A DNA stretch of 61,642 bases from Thermincola carboxydiphila (GTDB lineage: Bacteria > Bacillota > Thermincolia > Thermincolales > UBA2595), in assembly GCA_016841045.1 (NCBI GenBank), contig JAENZX010000021.1:1-61642 (forward strand). Direction: 5' to 3'. Every line of letters begins with the position of its first letter. Positions within the stretch are counted from its first letter, which is position 1. This document shows, in pieces, positions 17,095 to 25,890 of the stretch. The translations under genes were made by a program, and so were the position numbers. The notes below the pieces were generated by a model, which was given only the letters and a program-made list of their open reading frames with translations, was not told the origin of the DNA and searched no databases.

Positions 17095-18894
17095 CTACTC
17101 TATTTTCAACACTGCCATAAACGCTTCCTGCGGAATCTCCACATTTCCGATTTGCTTCATCCGTTTCTTTCCTTCTTTTTGTTTCTCAAGCAGTTTACGT
17201 TTTCTGGATATATCACCGCCATAGCACTTGGCAAGTACGTTCTTGCGCATTGCCTTAACAGTTTCCCTGGCGATAATTTTATTTCCTATAGTAGCCTGAA
17301 TAGGCACTTCAAACATATGCCTTGGAATCAGATCCTTCAATTTTTCAGCTAATTGGCGTCCTTTTGCATAGGCCTTGTCACTATGGACAATGCAAGATAA
17401 TGCGTCAACAGCTTCCCCGGAAACCATTATGTCAAGCTTTACGAGGTTTGATTGTCTGTAACCACAGAATTCATAATCTAAAGATGCATAACCCTTTGTC
17501 CTGGATTTTAACAGGTCAAAGAAGTCAAAAATAATTTCAATCAGCGGCATTTCATAGGTTAAGGTAACCCTTGTTTCGGTAAGGTATTCCATGTTTATAA
17601 AATTACCCCGTTTTTCCTGAGCCAGGTCCATGACAGCGCCAACGTAGTTGTTGGGAACCATGACATTTGCTTTTACATAAGGTTCCTCCATTTTCTCGAT
17701 ATTCTGAGGTGGCGGCAGATTAGTAGGGTTACTGATTTCAAGTACTTCACCGTTTGTTTTATAAACCTTAAAAATAACACTTGGAGAAGTTGTGATAAGA
17801 TCTAAGTCATATTCTCTTTCAAGCCTCTCCTGTATGATTTCCATATGCAGCAGACCAAGGAAGCCAAGCCTGAAACCAAAACCAAGTGCTATAGAGTTCT
17901 CAGGTTCAAACATCAAAGACGCATCATTAAGCTTCAGCTTCTCAAGGGCATCCCGCAGGTTGTCATAATCGGCCCCGTCTATTGGGAAAAGACCGCAAAA
18001 AACCATGGGTGTAACCTGTCTGTATCCTGGAAGAGGCTTAGACGTTGGCCTGTCGGCATTTGTAACCGTATCGCCGACCCTGACATCTTTAACGTTTTTG
18101 ATACTAGCCGCGACAAATCCAACATCTCCTACACCCAGTTCCTTTACCTGTGTCATAAAGGGCCTGAAAATGCCTACCTCGTTAATTTCGAATACCCTGC
18201 CTGAAGACATCATTTTAATCTTCATTCCAGCTTTGACCGCACCGTCTATTACCCGGATATAGGCAATAGCGCCTTTATAAGGATCGTAGTGGGAATCAAA
18301 CACCAGTGCTTTAAGAGGCGCGGAATTGTCACCTTCTGGTGGCGGAACCTTCTGAACAATTTGTTCCAGTATTTCTTTTACCCCTATTCCATCTTTAGCA
18401 GAAGCAAGTACGGCATCACTGGCATCAAGTCCAATAATATCTTCTATTTCTTTTTTAATTCTATCAGGCTCCGCACTGGGCAGGTCAATTTTGTTGATAA
18501 CAGGTATAATTTCAAGGTCGTGTTCCAGAGCTAGATAAACATTAGCTAAGGTTTGTGCTTCTATCCCCTGAGCCGCATCCACAACCAGAATTGCCCCTTC
18601 ACAGGCGGCAAGGCTCCGGGAAACCTCATAGGTAAAGTCAACATGTCCGGGGGTATCAATCAGGTTCAGGGTATAGGTTTCGCCATCGTCAGCCTTATAA
18701 TCCAGTCTGACAGCCTGAGCCTTAATGGTTATTCCCCTTTCTCTCTCAAGGTCCATCTGATCCAGTACCTGATCTGCCATTTCCCGTTCGCTCAGTGCAC
18801 CAGTGAACTCAAGAAGGCGGTCAGCAAGGGTGGATTTCCCGTGGTCAATATGTGCAATAATGCAAAAGTTTCTTGTTTTGCTGTGCTTCTCCAC
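17095..18894 (-). CDS. lepA: Elongation factor 4 (LepA)
   Basis: EF4/LepA is a ribosome-associated GTPase. The 599-residue protein shows G1 [14 protein letters not shown]3 DTPGHVDF and G4 NKIDLPSA, followed by domain II, EF-G-like domains III and V ([17 protein letters not shown]), and the LepA-specific C-terminus ([20 protein letters not shown]). The start is GTG 18894 with a GGAGAGG site. The family length is about 600, so it is complete. Confidence 0.96.
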   Translation of the reverse strand: MEKHSKTRNFCIIAHIDHGKSTLADRLLEFTGALSEREMADQVLDQMDLERERGITIKAQAVRLDYKADDGETYTLNLIDTPGHVDFTYEVSRSLAACEGAILVVDAAQGIEAQTLANVYLALEHDLEIIPVINKIDLPSAEPDRIKKEIEDIIGLDASDAVLASAKDGIGVKEILEQIVQKVPPPEGDNSAPLKALVFDSHYDPYKGAIAYIRVIDGAVKAGMKIKMMSSGRVFEINEVGIFRPFMTQVKELGVGDVGFVAASIKNVKDVRVGDTVTNADRPTSKPLPGYRQVTPMVFCGLFPIDGADYDNLRDALEKLKLNDASLMFEPENSIALGFGFRLGFLGLLHMEIIQERLEREYDLDLITTSPSVIFKVYKTNGEVLEISNPTNLPPPQNIEKMEEPYVKANVMVPNNYVGAVMDLAQEKRGNFINMEYLTETRVTLTYEMPLIEIIFDFFDLLKSRTKGYASLDYEFCGYRQSNLVKLDIMVSGEAVDALSCIVHSDKAYAKGRQLAEKLKDLIPRHMFEVPIQATIGNKIIARETVKAMRKNVLAKCYGGDISRKRKLLEKQKEGKKRMKQIGNVEIPQEAFMAVLKIE

Positions 18895-19043
18895 TCTATT
18901 AATTCCTCTCCCTTTTCAAAAGGCTTAGTTATAGAACTCCCCAGACACTGGGCCTGGGGCGAATTTCACCACTTATGGATACTAACTTTATAATTATAAA
19001 CTATAATGCCGTTCAAATCAATAATCCCGCCCGAAAAGCATTT

Positions 19044-20609
19044 CTATGCAGTTCTTTTCAGTTTCCTTCTAATAATCCCCATAACCATTTCGGTTTCTTC
19101 AAGCTTCCACATAAACATAGATGCTATAAAGACCAGCAATCCCACTATAATTGACAATCCCACCTGCAGCAACTGTCCTGTTTTACCTGTAATATCAATT
19201 ATTGTTTCCAAATAGCGGGAAAAAGAGTAAGCCGCCACCCCCATAATAGTTGAAGAAATCGTTATCAGAAAAAAAGATCTGACAATTCGTTTTACATCAA
19301 GACCGCCAATCTTTTTCCGCAAGAGATACAACAGTATAGCCAGATTATAAATACCTGTTACGGAAAAAGCCAGAGCCAGCCCCTTTTCTTTCAACCCCAT
19401 TTCAAGGAAAAGCTTGTTTAAAAATATATTGAGAAATATTGTTGATACTGCAACTATTACCGGTCTTAAGGTATCCTGAAGTGAATAGTAAGCCCTTGTT
19501 ACAACCCACACAGCAGAATGAGCAAAAAGCCCGACACAGTAAGCGACTAGAGCATAAGCAGTAATTCGGGTAGACTCTGAGGTGAACTCACCGTGCTCAA
19601 AGAGCAGCCTTACTATTGGTATGCTAAGAACCGCGAGCCCTACTGATGCCGGAATAATTATCAGGAAAATAGCCCTGATGCCCAAAGACATTGTCTGTTT
19701 AAATTCAGTCATCTCATCACGGGCAGCGTGGGTTGTCATGGTTGGGAAAACAGCAATGGCAATGGATCCGGCAAATACACCCAGCGGCAGCCACATTAGC
19801 CGGTAAGCCAGCCGTAAAGCAGCAATACTTCCCTCACCTATAGCTGAGGCGAAATTCTGGTTAACAATTCCATTTACCCGGCTGGCAGCTAAGCCTACCA
19901 TAGCCGGAACCATCAAAAGCATCATCTTTTTGACACCAGGATGCCTCAAATTCAAGGTAAACTTATACCTTAATCCCTTTTTATACAATACCGGCAACTG
20001 GATAATGAAGTTGGCCAGATGGCCAACAACAACCCCGATGGCAAACCCCGTTATTCCATATCGGCCTGAAAGAAGCAGACCAAAGACAATAATACTCAGG
20101 TTGTAGGCAATTGAACCATAGGCAGGTGCTGCAAAATGCTTATATGACTGGAGAATTCCCATTATAAGCCCGTTTAATGCCAGAATCAGAAAAGCAGGAA
20201 ACATTATCCTGGTAAGCTTTACGGTAAGGGCCAGTGTTTCCCCGCTGAATTTGTAAGCCACCAGCTTGGTTAAGGGAGCAGCAAAAACCATTCCCAGAGG
20301 AATGGTAATAATCATAATCAAGGTGATGAGATTAATCATGGTACTTGCTATTTCCCAAGCTTCTTTCTCGTCATCCTTTGCCAGGTAACTGGCAAATACA
20401 GGCATAAAGGCAGAAGCCAGGACACCGCCAACAAGTAAATCATATAACAAATCCGGCACTGTAAATGCAGCTAGAAAGGCGTCGGTTTTCCATGTGGTGC
20501 CAAAGGAATTAGTCAAAACTGCTTCTCTGACAAATCCCAGCACCCTCGATATCATCATTGCTACCATAAGCAGACCAGCAGCCTGTGCCACCTTTTTGCC
20601 TGAAGACAT
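19044..20609 (-). CDS. murJ: Lipid II flippase MurJ (MviN family)
   Basis: MurJ moves lipid II across the cytoplasmic membrane for peptidoglycan synthesis. The 521-residue protein is almost entirely hydrophobic with about 14 membrane segments. It carries the family N-terminus (RVLGFVREAVLTNSFG, DAFLAAFTVPDLLYDLLVGG) and charged residues in the central cavity segments. In Bacillus this position near lepA holds other genes, so the linkage to spoIIP and lepA is a local feature. A sporulation paralogue (SpoVB) is less likely given the MviN-type N-terminus. Confidence 0.9.
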   Translation of the reverse strand: MSSGKKVAQAAGLLMVAMMISRVLGFVREAVLTNSFGTTWKTDAFLAAFTVPDLLYDLLVGGVLASAFMPVFASYLAKDDEKEAWEIASTMINLITLIMIITIPLGMVFAAPLTKLVAYKFSGETLALTVKLTRIMFPAFLILALNGLIMGILQSYKHFAAPAYGSIAYNLSIIVFGLLLSGRYGITGFAIGVVVGHLANFIIQLPVLYKKGLRYKFTLNLRHPGVKKMMLLMVPAMVGLAASRVNGIVNQNFASAIGEGSIAALRLAYRLMWLPLGVFAGSIAIAVFPTMTTHAARDEMTEFKQTMSLGIRAIFLIIIPASVGLAVLSIPIVRLLFEHGEFTSESTRITAYALVAYCVGLFAHSAVWVVTRAYYSLQDTLRPVIVAVSTIFLNIFLNKLFLEMGLKEKGLALAFSVTGIYNLAILLYLLRKKIGGLDVKRIVRSFFLITISSTIMGVAAYSFSRYLETIIDITGKTGQLLQVGLSIIVGLLVFIASMFMWKLEETEMVMGIIRRKLKRTA

Positions 20610-20697
20610 TTATTCTTTCCCCTTTCAATTTTACAAACATAAATAGGATAAAATTCCCTTACTAATATATCACTTTTGTATTAACTGGGAAAGGGGT

Positions 20698-21015
20698 TTA
20701 ACGGACAACGATATTTTTTTTATCCTGAATCTTACTCTTGATTATACTCCAAATTTTTTCGAATTTTTCCCACCAAAGTTCGGCTTGGGACTTAATCTCT
20801 CCGGAAACAAGAATTTTTGTCTCATCAAAACCTTCATCCACTTCTCTTAAATAGCCATTTATGACGGTTCTGTTACTGTCATACATTTGTTTTAAGTCAG
20901 GCGCCATTGGTTGACCCATAGTCAGGTTTCCAGCTTCTAATGTCTTGTTTACTCCACTGCCTATCGAAAAAGTTAAAAATAAAACAGCCATAATAATAAG
21001 AGTCCTGTCTCTCAT
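20698..21015 (-). CDS. Small exported hypothetical protein
   Basis: The 105-residue protein has a short basic N-terminus and one hydrophobic segment (TLIIMAVLFLTFSIGSGV), consistent with a signal peptide or anchor. The rest is charged, with aromatic clusters (LWWEKFEKIWSIIKSKI) near the C-terminus that may form an amphipathic helix. I do not recognise the family. It lies between spoIIP and murJ on the same strand, but the spoIIP terminator separates it from the former. Confidence 0.5.
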   Translation of the reverse strand: MRDRTLIIMAVLFLTFSIGSGVNKTLEAGNLTMGQPMAPDLKQMYDSNRTVINGYLREVDEGFDETKILVSGEIKSQAELWWEKFEKIWSIIKSKIQDKKNIVVR

Positions 21016-21130
21016 TTAGCACTCTCCATTTCTATCTAAATTTTCTATTAATACTATGAACATCCAGGAAGAAATTTATTCCAGCTCAAATTTTCATAAG
21101 ATGTGCCTATAAAGCAGCTTTAATATGCAA

Positions 21131-21160
21131 CAAAATAAGGCTGCCCTGAGACAGCCTTTA
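21131..21160 (-). terminator. Terminator after spoIIP
   Basis: AAGGCTG and CAGCCTT form a stem with a 7-base loop, followed on the minus strand by ATTTTGTTG. It lies 3' of spoIIP. Confidence 0.75.
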
Positions 21161-21163
21161 AAC

Positions 21164-22264
21164 TTAGTTTTTACTTATGTCATTTAGAACTGCAACCACT
21201 ATATCTGCAAACAATCGCGCCGATTCAACCGCTTCATCTGTGGTATTTTTGGCACTCCCAATTTCTACTAGAATGGATTGGGTGCTGTATTGCTGATTAT
21301 ACCGTCCCTGTTTTATCGAAATACCACGGGACAAACCAGGATACATAGAATCCATCTTGGCATTTAATTTACGGGCAAACTCCAAGTTCTCACGCCATTT
21401 TGGATGATTAACTCTAGCGTTAGTGCCAACGACAATCATAATTTTAGCCACATTCTTGCCGTTTATTTTTGTAACGCTGTTTTCCCGGCTGACCATCCCG
21501 TCCCTGTGTATATCAAACATCATCTCAAGCTTTGGATTATCTTTAAGAAGCTGTTTTACTGTTTTCTCTGATTCAATATAAGACTTATTGTAAGACAAGT
21601 CGTGAATTAGAGGGGAATATACAGCCGCTATTTTATATTTTTTCTGGATTGTCTTTTCTATTTCTTTTGCCACAATTGAAACGGCGCCAGCCTTCCCTTT
21701 TATATGTGTTAGCCCATCAGTAAGTTCATATGTTTCACTGGTATGAGTATTGTAAAGTGCTATTAGCGGGGTTGTAGATGATATTTTATTTACTACGGGC
21801 TCCTGACTAGATTTTTCAAACTTAGGTTTCGAAGGTTCAGTTACTTCTGATGGACTAAACTCTTCTGTAATCTCAGCTGTAACTGGTACTATATCCATCA
21901 TCGGAATCTCAGACTTTAAGTATGATAGAGGGTCATTAAGCTTAACTCCGGACAGCAGATTCAAAAAAAATTGCACCACTGAACTAGTATTTGGAAGTAA
22001 TTTATCACTACTTTTCTCGGAAATTACCGGTAAATCTGTTTCCAGAATAAATTTTAAAGCCCGGGGATCTACTTTTGTCGCCCATCCTACAACAGCCTTG
22101 CTTTTTTCATAATAAAAATTGCTGCTCAACACAGGAACGTATGGATCTTTTCCTGTTGGATACTGAGCGGCGTACATAGAAAAAACAATCGCTAAAATTA
22201 AACTAAAAAAAAGCCCAAGGTTCCTGACCATTGGCACTATATTAAGAGTTTTTAAAAGCTTCAT
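21164..22264 (-). CDS. spoIIP: Stage II sporulation protein P (SpoIIP)
   Basis: SpoIIP is the amidase/endopeptidase that, with SpoIID and SpoIIM, degrades peptidoglycan during engulfment. The 366-residue protein has an N-terminal membrane anchor (LGLFFSLILAIVFSMYAAQY), a low-complexity linker, and the C-terminal catalytic domain with IALYNTHTSETYELTDG, MMFDIHRDGM and LVEIGSAKNTTDEA, which hold the zinc-ligand His and Glu residues. In Bacillus the germination protease gene gpr lies between rpsT and spoIIP; here a holin-like gene occupies that place. Confidence 0.92.
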   Translation of the reverse strand: MKLLKTLNIVPMVRNLGLFFSLILAIVFSMYAAQYPTGKDPYVPVLSSNFYYEKSKAVVGWATKVDPRALKFILETDLPVISEKSSDKLLPNTSSVVQFFLNLLSGVKLNDPLSYLKSEIPMMDIVPVTAEITEEFSPSEVTEPSKPKFEKSSQEPVVNKISSTTPLIALYNTHTSETYELTDGLTHIKGKAGAVSIVAKEIEKTIQKKYKIAAVYSPLIHDLSYNKSYIESEKTVKQLLKDNPKLEMMFDIHRDGMVSRENSVTKINGKNVAKIMIVVGTNARVNHPKWRENLEFARKLNAKMDSMYPGLSRGISIKQGRYNQQYSTQSILVEIGSAKNTTDEAVESARLFADIVVAVLNDISKN

Positions 22265-22337
22265 GGTCTCCCCCCTTGTCTACACCAAATGTATTCTGCT
22301 AAACTATAATTTATAACCTAAAAATTAATCTTCCCAT

Positions 22338-22386
22338 AAAAATAACCCGTCGCCAGGACTCAAATCCTTAATGCAACGGGTAATTA
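22338..22386 (-). terminator. Terminator after the holin-like gene
   Basis: ACCCGT (22345-22350) and ACGGGT (22376-22381) pair, with an inner AGGA/TCCT stem, followed on the minus strand by TATTTTTAT. Confidence 0.7.
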
Positions 22387-22398
22387 TTGAAACCTATT

Positions 22399-22740
22399 TT
22401 ACCTGATAAAAGTTGGCACAAACGCATCAACCAACCCAATTACAAAAGCAGCTAAGAGTGCACCAATTATCGAAACGCTTAGATAATCAGGGATCAGAAA
22501 TTGAGCCAGATAAATAACTATAGCGCTGCTAATAAACCCTACTATTCCACGGCTTTGAGGCGAAACCCTGTCACCTAAGAATTTTTCAACAACATACCCC
22601 AAAATAGCAATAACAGCAGCAGCTATTAGTGCCCCGGTAAACCCGGCTCCCATCCTTATTCCAGGCAAAAGAGCCGCTACAATCATTAAGACCAGTGCTG
22701 AAACAATAAACCTTACAATAAAGCCAATCCACTCGCGCAT
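22399..22740 (-). CDS. Holin-like (phage holin family 4) membrane protein
   Basis: The 113-residue protein has four predicted membrane segments and the Gly/Ala-rich pattern of the YvlD/phage-holin-4 family. Despite the family name these are chromosomal proteins of unclear function, and no phage genes are nearby. AGGAGGTG precedes the ATG. It is divergent from rpsT. The N-terminal EWIGFIVRFIVSALVLMIV resembles a segment of the small protein at 24206-24505, hinting at distant relation. Confidence 0.7.
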   Translation of the reverse strand: MREWIGFIVRFIVSALVLMIVAALLPGIRMGAGFTGALIAAAVIAILGYVVEKFLGDRVSPQSRGIVGFISSAIVIYLAQFLIPDYLSVSIIGALLAAFVIGLVDAFVPTFIR

Positions 22741-22902
22741 TTTTTCACCTCCTAATTTTGGGTTGTAAATGTAGCTTTAGCAAAATTTAATCAGACTATA
22801 CATAACATGAGCTTGCAATTTTCCCAGTGCCATGGTAAAATGTAGATTGTCGCGCAAGAAAATTTTTTAACATATGTACATTCTTTTAAGGAGGTGAATA
22901 CC

Positions 22903-23157
22903 GTGGCTAATATTAAATCCGCTAAGAAAAGGGCAGAAATTGCAGAAAGAAACGCCATTCGCAACGCACCTGTTAAAAAGAGTGTAAAAACCATCGTTCG
23001 TAAGTTCAACGAAGCTGATACCAAAGAAAACGCAGCAGTTGCTTTAAAAGAGACGATAATTACAATAGATAAAGCAGTTGCCAAAGGTGTTTTACATAAA
23101 AATGCCGCGGCCCGCAAGAAATCAAGACTGGCTAAACGTCTCAATAAAATGGCATAA
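22903..23157 (+). CDS. rpsT: Ribosomal protein S20
   Basis: S20 binds 16S rRNA in the 30S subunit. The 84-residue protein starts at GTG 22903 (reading ANIKSAKKRAEIAERN), 8 bases after AAGGAGG; the in-frame GTG at 22894 overlaps the ribosome site and is rejected. The C-terminus GVLHKNAAARKKSRLAKRLN is typical. It is one of the few plus-strand genes here and ends in its own terminator. Confidence 0.96.
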   Translation: MANIKSAKKRAEIAERNAIRNAPVKKSVKTIVRKFNEADTKENAAVALKETIITIDKAVAKGVLHKNAAARKKSRLAKRLNKMA

Positions 23158-23160
23158 TAA

Positions 23161-23195
23161 AAAGGTTCGCTTAAACAAAGCGAACCTTTTTTTAT
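23161..23195 (+). terminator. Terminator after rpsT
   Basis: AAGGTTCGCTT and AAGCGAACCTT form an 11-bp stem with a short loop and are followed by a T-run. It starts right after the rpsT stop. Confidence 0.95.
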
Positions 23196-23286
23196 TTGCA
23201 GTCTGATATTGTTCAGTGCATGCAGGTGAAATTTCAACGCGAAAAAGCGCCAAAAAATCTTTTTATTCTTTATCACTCTACAAAAA

Positions 23287-23502
23287 AGATGGCTCATAAG
23301 CCCCTTGCAACCTAAAGACAAACCATACTATAACGAAAGAGGGGATGGGATTTTTCCGGAAAGGCGAGTCTGGCATCCGCTTGTCGGAGAGCGCAAGCGA
23401 TCCGGTAACAAGCTGAGCTGTTGCCGCCTTGGAGGAAATATCCCATCCCCTCTGCTGTAATATGGTTTGTCTATGCTTTAATAAGGGCTTATGTGCCCAT
23501 CT
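23287..23502. repeat. Long intergenic hairpin, family A copy 1
   Basis: The gap between the rpsT terminator and the lepB stop is filled by a 216-base foldback. Its core (23338-23453) has AGAGGGGATGGGAT ends and a GC-rich, multi-stem interior. It is enclosed by perfect 12-base arms (23316-23327/23461-23472) and outer imperfect 20-base arms (23287-23306/23483-23502). Copy 2 lies at 61023-61234. Several paired positions differ between copies on both sides at once. Confidence 0.88.
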
Positions 23503-23503
23503 G

Positions 23504-24046
23504 CTACTTTCCTAATTTAATTACCCCAATGCGATTAGGTGGCCAGAATCTGAAAAATGCACGCCCTTTGACATTGTCCATAGGTAGAAAACCCCACGCA
23601 TGACTATCAAAACTATTATTTCTGTTATCACCCATAACAAACAGGGAATCATCAGGTACTATTGCCGGTCCAAAATCATATTCAGGAGGTTCAGCAATGT
23701 AAGGTTCTTTTATTTCCTTATCATTTACGAGCACCCTGTGATTAGTCACCTGGATTTTATCTCCTGGAAACCCGATTATTCTCTTGATATAATCACTTTT
23801 CTTTTCACCTACCTGAGCTTCTGGCGGAGGAGCGAAAACAACGATGTCACTACGGTGCAGTTCGTTAAATTTATATGTAATTTTGTCGACAAGAAGCCTG
23901 TCACCAATTTGTAAGGTAGGAATCATCGAGCCGGAAGGAATCTGACGGGCCTCAACTACATAACTGCGTAGGACGACAGTCAAAAGAACTGCAAAAAATA
24001 ATACCTGAGCAGTATCTTTTATAAAAAGCCAGGTTTTTTGTGACAT
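23504..24046 (-). CDS. lepB: Signal peptidase I
   Basis: This membrane serine-lysine protease removes signal peptides from exported proteins. The 180-residue protein has one N-terminal membrane segment (VLFFAVLLTVVLRSYVV), the catalytic Ser S40 in PSGSMIPTL and the general-base Lys K88 in DYIKRIIGFPGD, then the GDNRNNSFDSHAWG signature. I chose ATG 24046 (MSQKTWLFIKD); a GTG at 24061 in frame is an alternative with a weaker site. It is complete for a short Gram-positive type. Confidence 0.92.
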   Translation of the reverse strand: MSQKTWLFIKDTAQVLFFAVLLTVVLRSYVVEARQIPSGSMIPTLQIGDRLLVDKITYKFNELHRSDIVVFAPPPEAQVGEKKSDYIKRIIGFPGDKIQVTNHRVLVNDKEIKEPYIAEPPEYDFGPAIVPDDSLFVMGDNRNNSFDSHAWGFLPMDNVKGRAFFRFWPPNRIGVIKLGK

Positions 24047-24205
24047 AGGAAACTTCAACACCTTTCATCATCAAAAACTCTTTTTACAAAACACATACTA
24101 ATATTATATTTTATTTTGTTATAAAAGAAAATAACAAACCTTCTGGTTAATAAAACAAAAACCTGGACATTAGTCCAAGTTAATATTAGTCTTAGATTCT
24201 CTTTT

Positions 24206-24505
24206 CTATAAAATAATTTTCCAAATTGCACTTGCCGCCACAACTCCTCCATACATAGGAAGGAACTGATTAAAAGACAATTGGATTCCCGGGCCGTAAA
24301 TAATATAAACACCTGTAACAACAACAACTCCAAGCAAAATGTTTTCTGACACTATGGCCATGATAAGAGCAATAACAAATGCTGCGACGATTAACCCTAT
24401 CCATTCCTGACTAAACATAAACGGGTCCACTGCAAAAAAGTATTTCCAGGCAAAAGCGCCCAGAAAAGCAGCTGCAAACTGCCGGATAACAGTGGAGATT
24501 TTCAT
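24206..24505 (-). CDS. Small membrane protein under c-di-GMP riboswitch control
   Basis: The 99-residue protein has three to four hydrophobic segments and very few charged residues, so it is an integral membrane protein. ATG 24505 follows a strong GGAGGTGACC site. I do not recognise the family; a central EWIGLIVAAFVIALIMAIV resembles the holin-like protein at 22399-22740. The transcript begins with a c-di-GMP-I aptamer and a terminator hairpin, so expression should follow the cellular c-di-GMP level. Roles in adhesion, envelope remodelling or sporulation are possible but unsupported. Confidence 0.65.
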   Translation of the reverse strand: MKISTVIRQFAAAFLGAFAWKYFFAVDPFMFSQEWIGLIVAAFVIALIMAIVSENILLGVVVVTGVYIIYGPGIQLSFNQFLPMYGGVVAASAIWKIIL

Positions 24506-24543
24506 ATACTGGTCACCTCCTTTGCTATGTTTTTGCAAAATAA

Positions 24544-24581
24544 TAAGCCTGTCTTCGGCAAACAGCCGAAGGCAGGCTTAA
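24544..24581 (-). terminator. Expression-platform terminator of the c-di-GMP riboswitch
   Basis: AAGCCTG.CTTCGGC and GCCGAAG.CAGGCTT form a long stem with one mismatch, followed on the minus strand by ATTATTTT. It lies between the aptamer and the ribosome site of the downstream gene, so it is probably the off state of the switch. Confidence 0.75.
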
Positions 24582-24584
24582 TAA

Positions 24585-24690
24585 ACCCGGTAACTTCGGC
24601 AACCCGGCTGTCTTTAGTGGTTAGTGACCACTACTAAGACCCGTGGCTTTGCGTCACCGCCTTTCGGCGGTTTTGCCTTTATCGGTTATT
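24585..24690 (-). ncRNA. c-di-GMP-I (GEMM-I) riboswitch aptamer
   Basis: On the minus strand the sequence contains GGCAAAACC, a GCCGAAAGGC tetraloop hairpin, GACGCAAAGCC, and a closing GCCGGGTTGCCG with a variable middle hairpin (GTGGTCACTAACCAC). These match the GEMM-I consensus, including the GNRA loop and the conserved ACGCAAAGCC segment that contacts the ligand. A promoter lies upstream and a terminator downstream. I am confident of the class; the direction of control is not provable from sequence. Confidence 0.92.
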
Positions 24691-24713
24691 AACAACAAAT
24701 TTAGTTTTTTAGA

Positions 24714-24742
24714 ATTATAAAGTACTTTACTTAATATCGCAA
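24714..24742 (-). promoter_or_regulatory. Sigma-A promoter of the c-di-GMP riboswitch
   Basis: TTGCGA (24742-24737), a 17-base spacer and TATAAT (24719-24714) lie just upstream of the aptamer on the minus strand. Confidence 0.75.
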
Positions 24743-24786
24743 AATAAACAAAAAACTTTAGAACTTTTTAATCATTTCTTAAGAAT

Positions 24787-25296
24787 TTAATAATTTACCA
24801 AAACAGCCCTGGCCTGAAGGTCTTTCGTCACTATAATACCTACAGTGTCACCCGATTTTATCTGAGCAAGAGAAATGACTTCCATCTTGTTTCGAACAAT
24901 AGCCTCTTTTGAAACTGGTACGTTGGGGCTTATTTTGACACTGTTATCATCCATATGCTGGTCAATTGTCAAAATTCTTTTGTCTACGTCAGTTGCCTTG
25001 ACCTCGCCATAAACCATTATTTCCCCGGCCTTTGAATCAACTTCCGCCGGAATCTCTGTATCACCCTCAGCATCCAGCTTACCAGCAATTTCTGCAGAAA
25101 TTATTGTTTCTTCAATATCTGTATTAATTGGCTTACCTGAAGACGTGTCATCACCTACTATTTGAGCAGGAGAAACTTTAACATCCCGGTCAACCTGCGG
25201 GGTCGACTCCTTACTAATAGGACTATGTCCTATGTAGGCGGCAACCACCAAAGTCACTACCAGACCAAGAAATATTCGCGGTAGGTTCTTTCGCAC
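24787..25296 (-). CDS. Membrane-anchored hypothetical protein with OB-like C-terminus
   Basis: The 169-residue protein has a basic N-terminus and one membrane segment (IFLGLVVTLVVAAYIG), then an acidic linker and a C-terminal beta-rich part (GEVKATDVDKRILTIDQHM... GDTVGIIVT) resembling small OB-fold or DUF5666-like modules. GTG 25296 follows GGAGGGAACG; an upstream in-frame ATG lacks such a site. It should face the outside of the membrane. No specific function can be given. Confidence 0.6.
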   Translation of the reverse strand: MRKNLPRIFLGLVVTLVVAAYIGHSPISKESTPQVDRDVKVSPAQIVGDDTSSGKPINTDIEETIISAEIAGKLDAEGDTEIPAEVDSKAGEIMVYGEVKATDVDKRILTIDQHMDDNSVKISPNVPVSKEAIVRNKMEVISLAQIKSGDTVGIIVTKDLQARAVLVNY

Positions 25297-25393
25297 AGGC
25301 GTTCCCTCCCGATTAAAACTCCATTTAATTATACCATAAAATCCTCGTCGAAACAACGCGTTATAACCTATTTTAATAAAAACATAAAACTGG

Positions 25394-25423
25394 TAAGGTG
25401 CTGCAAACTACTGCAGCACCTTT
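25394..25423 (-). terminator. Terminator after the ACT-domain gene
   Basis: AAGGTGCTGCA and GCAGCACCTT pair across a short loop, followed on the minus strand by ACCAGTTTT. Confidence 0.8.
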
Positions 25424-25428
25424 ATAAA

Positions 25429-25860
25429 TTACAGCTTATATACTCTTTCGCCATTTAAGATGTTTACATTATTCTTCATAAGAAGCTCAATAGCTTCATT
25501 AATCTGTTCTACCCTAAACACAACCAGTGCATCGCTAGACGATTTTTCCAGGAAGGCATACAGATATTCAATGTTGATTCCTGCAGCATCAAGAACACTT
25601 AGTACACTGCTTAATCCACCTGGTACGTCTTTAACTTCAACAGCTATTACATCAGTCATACTCACAGTAAACCCAGCCTCACCAAGAACACGATGAGCTT
25701 CTTCTGGCTTGTTCACGATAAGTCTTAGAATACCGAAGTCAGAGGTATCTGCTATTGAGAGGGCCCTTATGTTTATTCCGGCCTGCCCTAAGGTTTGTGT
25801 AAGCTGTGCTAATCTGCCTGACTTGTTTTCCAGGAAAACTGAAATTTGCTGTACTTTCAT
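25429..25860 (-). CDS. Tandem ACT-domain protein
   Basis: The 143-residue protein consists of two ACT domains (about residues 1-68 and 69-143), each with the beta-alpha-beta pattern and the [17 protein letters not shown] / [17 protein letters not shown] ligand loops. It is a stand-alone amino-acid-binding regulator. It follows the phenylacetate-CoA ligase gene by about 30 bases. This pairing is common in anaerobes, where the ligase is thought to act on aryl-acids made by indolepyruvate-type oxidoreductases, so aromatic amino acids are the likely ligands (inference). Confidence 0.88.
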   Translation of the reverse strand: MKVQQISVFLENKSGRLAQLTQTLGQAGINIRALSIADTSDFGILRLIVNKPEEAHRVLGEAGFTVSMTDVIAVEVKDVPGGLSSVLSVLDAAGINIEYLYAFLEKSSSDALVVFRVEQINEAIELLMKNNVNILNGERVYKL

Positions 25861-25890
25861 AACTTTCCCTCCTATTAGGTTAGGTTGTTA

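Noticed and set aside
22399-22740. Evidence of a prophage (holin-family protein)
   Set aside because: The protein belongs to a chromosomal membrane family; no integrase, capsid, lysin or attachment sites are present.
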